A program made the position numbers and the translations under genes. Positions 23,575 through 29,947 of a DNA stretch of 29,947 nt are shown piece after piece (position 1 is the first letter of the stretch; the number at the start of each line of letters is the position of its first letter). The stretch lies in NCBI GenBank assembly GCA_018610125.1, contig JAHEOI010000194.1, forward strand, positions 1 through 29,947, given 5' to 3'. Source of the DNA: Verrucomicrobiota bacterium. Lineage in GTDB: Bacteria; Verrucomicrobiota; Verrucomicrobiia; Limisphaerales; JAHEOI01. The notes beneath the pieces were generated by a model. The model was given only the letters and a program-made list of their open reading frames with translations, had not been told where the DNA came from and did not search any database.

Positions 23575-25034
23575 AAGCCGTTGCCGTCCTTGGAACAGGA
23601 TCCAATAGCGGGAAAAGCTGGCTGGCAACGGCGCTATGTGTCTGGTTACGCCGCCAAGGGGTTCGCGTGGCTCCGTTTAAGGCGCAAAACATGTCGAACA
23701 ATTCTTATGTCACCGAGGAGGGGGGCGAGATTGGTCGAGCGCAAGCCGTCCAGGCGGAAGCTTGCGGCCTTAAGCCGCGACGCGAAATGAACCCGATTTT
23801 ATTAAAGCCTTCGGGTGGGGGCGGCTCTCAATTAATTCTCCTTGGCCGGGCCCGTGAGCATTTACCCGCAAGCGAGTATTATAAGCGCGTTCCCGCGCTT
23901 TGGGAGACGGTTCAAGAGGCGCTGGCTTATTGGAGCGACCACTGCGATGTCCTGGTGCTCGAAGGGGCCGGGAGTCCTGTCGAGCTTAATCTTTTGGAGA
24001 GGGACATTGTCAACTTGAAGCCCTTGCGTCACCTCGATGGACGCTGGCTCCTGGTGGGGGATGTCGAGCGCGGCGGTGTCTTTGCCCAGCTTGTCGGGAC
24101 ATGGAATTTGCTCTCGCCTGAAGACCGTTCGCGCGGACTCGGTGCGATCGTCAATAAATTCCGTGGCGACCTCGAGCTGTTCGCCGATGCCCCCGCCTGC
24201 CTGGCGAAACATGTCCCGTTACCGTTGCTTGGCACGCTTCCTTGTGAAAACGAATTGCAGCCCGAAAGCGAAGACAGTCTGTGTCAACCGTATCAAAGCA
24301 ACGGAGACCGCGAGGACACAATCGCCTGGGTTCGGCTGCCGCACCTGTCAAACTCGCAAGATGCCCACCCCTGGCTGAATGACCAAGGAGTCCATGTCCA
24401 ATGGACCACTTCTGCGGCGGATTTGCGGGCCGCCAAGGCCATTGTCCTTCCGGGAACCAAGAATTCCATCGCCGATCTGCAGTGGCTCCATGATTCACAT
24501 CTTAGTGATGCGATCCGTCAGGCTGCGGATCGCGGGATTCCGATAGTTGGCTTGTGCGGTGGCTACCAGATGCTTGGGAGCATCCTTAAAGATCCGTCCG
24601 GATGGGCCGGAGATCCCGGAGAAATCCACGGTCTCAATCTGCTACCGATCGAAACGTTGTTTTATCCGTCGAAAACGGTCAGGCAAGTCACCGCCTCCTG
24701 GCATGATGCGCAATGGACCGCGTACGAGATTCACATGGGTGAGACCGAGCGCACCGCCAGGTGCCCATCCTGGCTAAAGGTCCAGGTGGAAGATGATTGG
24801 TATGGAGAAGGGTGTCGTCTCGGGAACATCCGGGGGACTTATCTGCACGGGGTTTTTGAAGCCCCTGAGGTCCGGATGGACTTAGCCAGTGAGGCCAAGT
24901 TGGCAAATTATCGCTCGGCCCACGGCAGTTGGGAAGGTTGGAAAGAATCGAAACGAGCTCTTTATGAGCGGATGGCCCTCACGTTCGAGAGGTATGTCGA
25001 CACACGCCCCCTGTGGAATTATGTGGCTAACTGA
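23571..25034 (+). CDS. cobQ: Cobyric acid synthase (CobQ/CbiP)
   Basis: Glutamine-dependent amidotransferase that amidates the b, d, e and g side chains of adenosylcobyrinic acid a,c-diamide. The 487-residue protein has an N-terminal dethiobiotin-synthetase-like ATP domain (GTGSNSGKS at 8-16, APFKAQNMSNNSYVT, EGAGSPVELNLLERDIVN). The C-terminal triad-type glutaminase domain has GLCGGYQML with nucleophile Cys329, YEIHMGET, and GTYLHGVF with His426. ATG at 23571 follows a GGAGCG Shine-Dalgarno and overlaps the cobD stop in ATGA. It is the longest single-domain-pair gene of the operon and is intact. Confidence 0.97.
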   Translation: MKAVAVLGTGSNSGKSWLATALCVWLRRQGVRVAPFKAQNMSNNSYVTEEGGEIGRAQAVQAEACGLKPRREMNPILLKPSGGGGSQLILLGRAREHLPASEYYKRVPALWETVQEALAYWSDHCDVLVLEGAGSPVELNLLERDIVNLKPLRHLDGRWLLVGDVERGGVFAQLVGTWNLLSPEDRSRGLGAIVNKFRGDLELFADAPACLAKHVPLPLLGTLPCENELQPESEDSLCQPYQSNGDREDTIAWVRLPHLSNSQDAHPWLNDQGVHVQWTTSAADLRAAKAIVLPGTKNSIADLQWLHDSHLSDAIRQAADRGIPIVGLCGGYQMLGSILKDPSGWAGDPGEIHGLNLLPIETLFYPSKTVRQVTASWHDAQWTAYEIHMGETERTARCPSWLKVQVEDDWYGEGCRLGNIRGTYLHGVFEAPEVRMDLASEAKLANYRSAHGSWEGWKESKRALYERMALTFERYVDTRPLWNYVAN

Positions 25035-25959
25035 TCCGCTTCAGCTAAGCACGGCATTGGGCCTGGATCTCCTATTCGGGGATCCGGACCGTTGGCCGCA
25101 TGTCGCCCGTTTTACCGGCCGGCTCTCGGACCGGTACGAGGCGATTTTGAGCCGATGGATGGGGCGTCGCGTCATCGCCGGCACCGTCCACTGGGGACTG
25201 GTCTGTGGGACGTTGCTGGCCGGTTACAGTCTCGCTTATGCGGTTCTCTATCGCTTTTCCAGCGCAGGGGCCTGGATCTGGGAAACCTTGGTGCTCTACC
25301 AAGTGATTGGTGTGCTTGATTTACATCGCCATGTTCGCGCTGTTGAGACGCCATTGCTGGAGGGCGACCTCACTACCGCTCGATCTCGACTGTCCAAAAT
25401 CGTGGGGCGCGATACCGCCTCACTGAATGCCGGCGAGATCAGCCGAGCGACGATTGAGAGCCTCGCGGAGAGCACTCACGACAGCTTCGGAGCCCCGCTG
25501 TTTTGGTATTTGCTGCTGGGGGCGCCCGGCGCACTGGTTTACCGGGCGGCGAATACGCTGGATTCAATGATTGGCCATCCAAGCGAGCGGTATAGCCAAT
25601 TTGGGAAGTGTGCCGCCAGGGTGGATGATGTTCTCAATTGGGCGCCCGCCCGAGTGGGTGCCTTCGTTTTATGGGGACTAAGCCCTTGGGTGCCTTGGCG
25701 CCGGATCGTTCACGAGGCGCGGCAGCATAACAGTCCGAATGCAGGCTGGCCTGAAGCCGCCATGGCCAATTCCCTGAATGTCCGACTCGGCGGTCTGAGA
25801 TACTATGATCACCAGCCGGTTGACGGCCCAAAATTTTGCCCTGAAGGAAGAGAGCCGGTTGTCACCGACATCGCCCAAGCATTGCGTCTGATGTGGGTTC
25901 TATTTGCTCTCCTAAGCGGCGTAACCATACTAATAATCGTAATCTATACATTGTTATGA
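25021..25959 (+). CDS. cbiB: Adenosylcobinamide-phosphate synthase (CbiB)
   Basis: Inner-membrane enzyme that attaches aminopropanol (or its phosphate) to adenosylcobyric acid. At 312 residues it is the family's usual size. It shows the N-terminal LDLLFGDPDRWPH motif, a membrane segment, RSRLSKIVGRDTASLNAGEISRATIESLAE, the DSFGAPLFWYLLLGAPGAL region, RAANTLDSMIGH and NAGWPEAAMANSLNVRLGG. A C-terminal hydrophobic helix ends the protein. ATG at 25021 overlaps cobQ by 14 bases; the frame extends further upstream but only inside cobQ. The stop overlaps the cobO start. Confidence 0.96.
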   Translation: MWLTDPLQLSTALGLDLLFGDPDRWPHVARFTGRLSDRYEAILSRWMGRRVIAGTVHWGLVCGTLLAGYSLAYAVLYRFSSAGAWIWETLVLYQVIGVLDLHRHVRAVETPLLEGDLTTARSRLSKIVGRDTASLNAGEISRATIESLAESTHDSFGAPLFWYLLLGAPGALVYRAANTLDSMIGHPSERYSQFGKCAARVDDVLNWAPARVGAFVLWGLSPWVPWRRIVHEARQHNSPNAGWPEAAMANSLNVRLGGLRYYDHQPVDGPKFCPEGREPVVTDIAQALRLMWVLFALLSGVTILIIVIYTLL

Positions 25960-26537
25960 GTGAGCACCCATGCCAACCCCAAAATGGGAAAAACAACTCT
26001 CGCCGACAAGGTGCCTTTCAAATCTATACAGGCGAGGGAAAAGGTAAATCGACGGCCTCCATGGGCTTGACGTTGAGGGCCCTTGGTGCCGGACTCAAGG
26101 TTTATTACCTCCGCATGATGAAACCGCGTTGGAAGACAGGGGAGTTGGCCATTTGCCCGACGCTTCATCCCAATCTGACCTATCGAAACGTGCAACAGGA
26201 GTGGCTGCTTTCCAAAAGCCGCCATATTCCCGAGCACGTCGAGAAAATGCAAAAGGCCCTTGCCACCGAGATGGACAGCTTGGAAACGACGGTGACAAGC
26301 GGATTGTATGATCTCGTGATCGTTGATGAGATTAATTATTGTCTCTATCGCGAGCTCATTCCATTGGAGCGGGCGATCTCTCTCGTGGATCAACGTCCGG
26401 ATAAGGTCGAGCTCGTCTTTACCGGACGGCACGCACCGGACGCCCTGATCGAACGGGCCGGTGTGGTGACGGAAATGCGGAAGGTCAAGCACCATTTCGA
26501 TGAAGGGATTCGGGCTCGACGAGGGATTGAATTCTAG
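25956..26537 (+). CDS. cobO: Corrinoid adenosyltransferase (CobO/BtuR type)
   Basis: Transfers the adenosyl group of ATP to Co(I) of cob(I)yrinic acid a,c-diamide or cobalamin. A 193-residue protein with the CobA/CobO P-loop TGEGKGKST (25-33) that binds ATP in the reversed direction, a GLTLRALGAGLKVYYLRMMKPRW segment and DLVIVDEINYCLY, and the late FTGRHAPDALIERAGVVTEMR and KHHFDEGIRARRGIEF, typical of CobO. The N-terminal 18 residues are polar and probably flexible. ATG at 25956 overlaps the cbiB stop as ATGA. The gap to cbiA is 27 bases. Confidence 0.96.
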   Translation: MSEHPCQPQNGKNNSRRQGAFQIYTGEGKGKSTASMGLTLRALGAGLKVYYLRMMKPRWKTGELAICPTLHPNLTYRNVQQEWLLSKSRHIPEHVEKMQKALATEMDSLETTVTSGLYDLVIVDEINYCLYRELIPLERAISLVDQRPDKVELVFTGRHAPDALIERAGVVTEMRKVKHHFDEGIRARRGIEF

Positions 26538-26564
26538 CGAGGCGTTGCGTCAATAAGATTGAAA

Positions 26565-27935
26565 ATGGATTCTTGCGATTCAAGAGTGAGATCACCGGGC
26601 TTGATTGTGGCGGGCTTGCAAAGCAGTTCGGGGAAGACCTCTGTGACTTGCCTGCTCTTGGCCACGCTTAAGCAGAGGGGGGTCCCTGTGCAGCCGTTCA
26701 AAGTCGGTCCGGATTTTATTGATCCGGCCTATCACACCCGTGTTTCGGAAACACCGAGTCGCAACCTGGACCCGTGGCTGATGGGTCGGGAAACAATGCG
26801 TGAAGAGCTCCGGGAGCACGGCTCCGGTCGGGTCTCGATCATAGAAGGCGTCATGGGTCTTTTTGACGGTGCGGCCCCGGATTCCGATAAGGAGAGCACG
26901 ATCGAGCTCGCGCGTTCGCTTGATTGGCCGATACTGCTCGTCGTGCCGGCTCAACAGGCGGGCCGCTCCCTGGCGGTCATTTTGCAGGCAATGCTGGAGC
27001 ACATCGGGCGGCAGCGGGTGATAGGGGTCGTGTTAAATCGGGTCAGGAGTGCCTCGCACGCAGGGTACCTTCGTCGTGCCATGAAAGCTTGTGACGTTCC
27101 GGTATGCGGGGCTTTGCCGTTCGCGGATCCGATTGCCTGGGACGAACGCCATTTGGGCCTGCAAGCGGTTCAGGAAAACGGTGTCTGTGATGAGACGACC
27201 CTAGCCGAGCTGGCAGCGGAGCATCTGGACCTGGAAACGCTTTTATCGGCACTACAGCCGGCACCCGCCAATGGGGCCTCGAAGCCTCCGGCAAAGCGTC
27301 GCCGTCGAATTGCGATTGCTCAAGACGAGGCATTTCATTTCTATTACGTCTCCAATCTCGATTACCTTAAGGAGAACGGAGTGGAGCTCGTTGCTTTCTC
27401 GACACTTGACGATGATCAACTCCCGTCCAACATTGACGGGCTTTTATTCGGGGGAGGCTTCCCGGAATCGTTTGCGAGGCAGCTTGGTGCCAACACGCGC
27501 CTCCGGTGTGCCATTTACGACGCGATCCACTCCGGCATGCCTTGCTATGCCGAATGTGGTGGGATGATTTATCTGGCGGACCACCTAAGGTTACGAAACG
27601 GTGATGACTACCCAATGTGCGGGGTCATTCCAGGGACGATAGAAATAACTGATCGACTCCATCATTTTGGCTATTGCGCGTGTGGACCTCTCGAAGGAGG
27701 GGCGGCGTATCATGGTCATGAATTTCACTACTCGCGTTGGGTCTCTGAGGAGGGGCAGGCGAATTTGTGGCGGGTTGAAAAGCGTCAGGGTGGCCAAAAG
27801 CGGTTGGAAGGCTATGGCTTGCCGAACCTACATGCATCGTATGTCCATCTCTTTTTCAGATCGAGTCCGGAGATCGTGACGAGGCTGTTCAATTTGGCCG
27901 GCAATGAGGAAACAAAAAAAACGAACGTATGTTGA
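26565..27935 (+). CDS. cbiA: Cobyrinate a,c-diamide synthase (CbiA)
   Basis: Glutamine-dependent ATP amidotransferase that converts cobyrinate to its a,c-diamide. The 456-residue protein has the ATP domain (GLQSSSGKT at 17-25, FKVGPDFIDPAYH, IIEGVMGLFDG) and a glutaminase domain with LLFGGGFPE, CYAECGGMIYL with nucleophile Cys331, and a final GYGLPNLHASYVHLFF containing the His. Starts at TTG 26559 or ATG 26565 are both possible; the ATG is preferred. CbiA and CobB are homologous; CbiA is used here because CbiX indicates the early-cobalt route. Its last 7 bases overlap the cbiE start. Confidence 0.96.
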   Translation: MDSCDSRVRSPGLIVAGLQSSSGKTSVTCLLLATLKQRGVPVQPFKVGPDFIDPAYHTRVSETPSRNLDPWLMGRETMREELREHGSGRVSIIEGVMGLFDGAAPDSDKESTIELARSLDWPILLVVPAQQAGRSLAVILQAMLEHIGRQRVIGVVLNRVRSASHAGYLRRAMKACDVPVCGALPFADPIAWDERHLGLQAVQENGVCDETTLAELAAEHLDLETLLSALQPAPANGASKPPAKRRRRIAIAQDEAFHFYYVSNLDYLKENGVELVAFSTLDDDQLPSNIDGLLFGGGFPESFARQLGANTRLRCAIYDAIHSGMPCYAECGGMIYLADHLRLRNGDDYPMCGVIPGTIEITDRLHHFGYCACGPLEGGAAYHGHEFHYSRWVSEEGQANLWRVEKRQGGQKRLEGYGLPNLHASYVHLFFRSSPEIVTRLFNLAGNEETKKTNVC

Positions 27936-28609
27936 CTTGTATTGGAATCGGCCCGGGAGATCCATCGCATCTGACGATCGCTGCGAAGAGGCGAATCGAG
28001 AATGCCGATGTGATTGCCGGATTTAAATCGGTTTTGAGCTTTATCGATCCGTATATCGGTTCGGCGACGAGAGTGACACCCTTGACCTATAAGGACCAAA
28101 CGGAGCGATTGAAGGAAGTGGCCGCCGCGCACCACGCCGGGAAGGATTGCGTGGTTGCATTCATGGGAGACATTCACTTTTCCGGATTTCAGCTTTTAGA
28201 GCGGGTCGAGCGTGCATGCGGTCATCGCGTCGAGCGCCTTCCCGGCATCAGTGCGGCTCAAATGCTCGCATCACGATGCAATGTCTGCTTTGATGAGACG
28301 AGCTTTGTTACGTTTCATCGGCGAGGCGATCTGACATTGTTCCTGAACCACCTCGTGCATGTGCTCCAAGACCGCCGCCATGCCATCGTCGTGCCACGGC
28401 CATGGGACTTCATGCCGAAGGAGATCGCCGAATATCTTATCGACCGGGGCATTTCTCCGGATCACCCGACGGAAGTATGGGAGAATCTGACCGGTGAGGA
28501 AGCTTCCTGGCAAGGCACGCTTAACGACTGCCGGCAGGATTTCAGTGATATGAGCCTGATGCTCATTCGGGCGATGGAACCGGTCCCAAGTCAGCTTAAC
28601 GATATCTAA
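27929..28609 (+). CDS. cbiE: Cobalt-precorrin-7 (C5)-methyltransferase (CbiE)
   Basis: SAM-dependent methylase of the tetrapyrrole methylase family that adds the C5 methyl in the corrin pathway. The 226-residue protein begins CIGIGPGDPSHLT, the family's SAM-binding entry, followed by ADVIAGFKSVL, VVAFMGDIHFSGF (the GD motif), ERLPGISAAQML and SFVTFHRRGD. The length and the lack of a C-terminal Rossmann methylase mean that CbiT is not fused, unlike CobL or CbiET. ATG at 27929 lies inside the end of cbiA. The fused cbiX-cbiC gene follows 3 bases after the stop. Confidence 0.93.
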   Translation: MLTCIGIGPGDPSHLTIAAKRRIENADVIAGFKSVLSFIDPYIGSATRVTPLTYKDQTERLKEVAAAHHAGKDCVVAFMGDIHFSGFQLLERVERACGHRVERLPGISAAQMLASRCNVCFDETSFVTFHRRGDLTLFLNHLVHVLQDRRHAIVVPRPWDFMPKEIAEYLIDRGISPDHPTEVWENLTGEEASWQGTLNDCRQDFSDMSLMLIRAMEPVPSQLNDI

Positions 28610-28612
28610 ATC

Positions 28613-29947
28613 ATGATAGCACCAGGAGAGTCCAACTATGGCATTGTCATTGCGGGTCACGGAAGCCGCGACCCGGAAGGGGTGTGTCAATTCGAGGAAT
28701 TGGTCGAGAAGGTAAAAGAGGGCCAAGGGTCTCGCCCGGTGACTTACGGCTTCTTGGAGTTTGCGACGCCGACCATCGATGAAGCGATTCGTTCGAACCT
28801 GGAGCATGGCGTGGATGACGTTGTCGTTGTCCCCGCCATGTTGCTGGGGGCCGCGCACGCCAAAAATGATATTCCGGTTGAAGTCTTAAACATCCAAAAA
28901 GAGCTGCCAAAGGCCCGGTTACATTATGCCACGCCGCTTCAGCTTCACCCCTCGATTCTAAAGTTGTGCCGGGAAAAAATGATTCACGCCGAAGCGAGGT
29001 CGCCAAAAACAATGAGTCGTGAGGATACCTGCCTGGTGGTCGTGGGCAGGGGCACGACCGATCCCGATGCGAATTCCGAGGTTTTTAAGCTAAGCCGCCT
29101 TTTGCAGGAAGGGTTGGGATTCGGCGGGGTTTCCGTCTGCTTTTCGGGCACAGCCAAGCCGCTTGTTGCGGATGGGCTTAAACAGGCGGCACGTCTTGGT
29201 TTCCCTCGGCTCCTTGTCTTTCCGTTTTTCCTTTTCACCGGGGTTCTAATGAATCGGATCTATGCGGCGGCCGACGATAGCCAGTTGATGTTTCCCGAGA
29301 TTGAGATTCTCAAGGCGGATCATTTGGGGGCGGACAGCCGTATCGGGGATGTGGTCTTTGAGAGGGCTCGGGAAGCCATTGAAGGAAAAGCCGCCATGAA
29401 CTGTTCCCAATGCAAGTACCGAACACAAATCATCGGTTACGAACGGGAGGTGGGGAAACCTCAAATGGCGCACCACTTTCATGTGCGTGCCCTCAACCGG
29501 CGAAGTTCAGACGAATCCACGTCAACAGCCGTCCAGCCGGAAAGCGAAGCCTTTACCAAGAATGAAGCGGGTCATGCCATCGAGTCCGAAAGCTTTGAAC
29601 GGATCCGGAAAGCTCGCAGTTGGGCCGACTTTTCGGAATCGAATCGTCCTGTTTTACAACGCCTTGTGCATACAACGGGTGATCTTGGCGTTGCCGATGA
29701 GATCTACATCTCTCCCGGGGCCGTGGAGGCCGGAGTCAGCGCTTTAAAGCGCCGATCGGTCGTGGTCACCGACGTGACAATGGTTCAGAGCGGCATTCGC
29801 CGAGCGTTGATCAGTCATCACGGGATCAAGACCGAGTGCTTCGTTCATGACGAAGAGACTCATATCATGGCGGAGGCTCAGGGGCTGACCCGATCCGCGG
29901 CCGGGATCCGTCGCGCCTGGCAACAGTTCGGCAATGAGGTTGTCCTC
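28613..29947 (+). CDS. cbiX-cbiC: CbiX-CbiC fusion: sirohydrochlorin cobaltochelatase / cobalt-precorrin-8 methylmutase (3' end beyond window)
   Basis: The frame stays open from ATG 28613 to the window end, 445 codons. Residues 1-260 are a long-type CbiX: the first half keeps the chelatase histidines His16 (IAGHGSR) and His83 (GAAHAKNDIP). The second half repeats the fold but has GRGTTDP and FTGVLMNRI there, without histidines. MNCSQC (262-267) and MAHHFHV follow, the Fe-S and His-rich tail known in long CbiX. After a polar linker, residues 323-445 are CbiC: SFERIRK, RLVHTTGD (His353, expected catalytic), YISPGAVEAG, VTDVTMVQSGIRR and LTRSAAGIR. Cobalt insertion and C11-to-C12 methyl migration are thus on one chain. 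The end of CbiC is outside the window. Confidence 0.93.
   Translation, partial: MIAPGESNYGIVIAGHGSRDPEGVCQFEELVEKVKEGQGSRPVTYGFLEFATPTIDEAIRSNLEHGVDDVVVVPAMLLGAAHAKNDIPVEVLNIQKELPKARLHYATPLQLHPSILKLCREKMIHAEARSPKTMSREDTCLVVVGRGTTDPDANSEVFKLSRLLQEGLGFGGVSVCFSGTAKPLVADGLKQAARLGFPRLLVFPFFLFTGVLMNRIYAAADDSQLMFPEIEILKADHLGADSRIGDVVFERAREAIEGKAAMNCSQCKYRTQIIGYEREVGKPQMAHHFHVRALNRRSSDESTSTAVQPESEAFTKNEAGHAIESESFERIRKARSWADFSESNRPVLQRLVHTTGDLGVADEIYISPGAVEAGVSALKRRSVVVTDVTMVQSGIRRALISHHGIKTECFVHDEETHIMAEAQGLTRSAAGIRRAWQQFGNEVVL

Overview
The window is a GC-rich stretch of a Gram-negative bacterial chromosome. Marker genes place an outer membrane and a Tat system in the cell: an LpxI-type lipid A enzyme and a Tat-exported oxidoreductase. 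The mix of LpxI, a lipase-maturation-factor membrane protein, Gfo/Idh/MocA oxidoreductases, a PQQ-type sugar dehydrogenase and a two-domain NDK protein suggests the Verrucomicrobiota or a related PVC lineage. There is no rRNA or other decisive marker, so this is inference. No tRNA, rRNA, CRISPR array, intact insertion sequence or phage gene was recognised.

Positions 1-2234 are accessory or decayed DNA around one oxidoreductase gene (588-1787, minus). Positions 44-375 hold the wreck of a REP-associated tyrosine transposase (RAYT). Positions 2068-2132 hold a pair of related hairpins resembling a REP doublet, partly inside a small unassigned ORF.

Positions 2235-7769 are a tightly packed minus-strand cluster, transcribed in the order lpxI, gnd, a HAD phosphatase, a Tat-exported glucose-fructose-oxidoreductase-like protein and a DUF2156 protein. 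It links envelope and sugar-phosphate functions. Divergent from it are a membrane-anchored TPR protein and a MutT-type Nudix hydrolase (7911-9286, plus).

Positions 9277-12007 (minus) encode an acyl-CoA ligase followed by a two-domain nucleoside diphosphate kinase whose first domain has lost its active site. Divergent from these, 12082-15751 (plus) encode ribonuclease D, a GT4 glycosyltransferase of the sucrose-phosphate-synthase type and a GalT-like nucleotidyl transferase. The last two may form a small sugar-nucleotide module. Positions 15848-18515 (minus) encode a PQQ-type sugar dehydrogenase and a lipase maturation factor family protein, separated by a 13-bp hairpin.

Positions 18928-29947 are the start of a large cobalamin biosynthesis operon. 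A promoter and a cobalamin riboswitch lie far upstream of cobT, whose ribosome binding site is inside a 9-bp hairpin. Then follow cobT, cobS, a CobC-type phosphatase gene, cobU, cobD (Thr-P decarboxylase), cobQ, cbiB, cobO, cbiA, cbiE and a cbiX-cbiC fusion that runs off the window. Most junctions overlap or are a few bases apart. CbiX, CbiA, CbiE, CbiC and CobQ/CbiP fit the early-cobalt (anaerobic-type) pathway. CobO, CobU, CobS, CobT, CbiB and CobD complete adenosylation and lower-loop assembly. The remaining ring methylases would be expected beyond the right edge or elsewhere. I see no clearly undescribed system; the most unusual items are the RAYT remnant with the REP-like doublet, the half-dead double NDK, the GT4/GalT pair and the long riboswitch leader.
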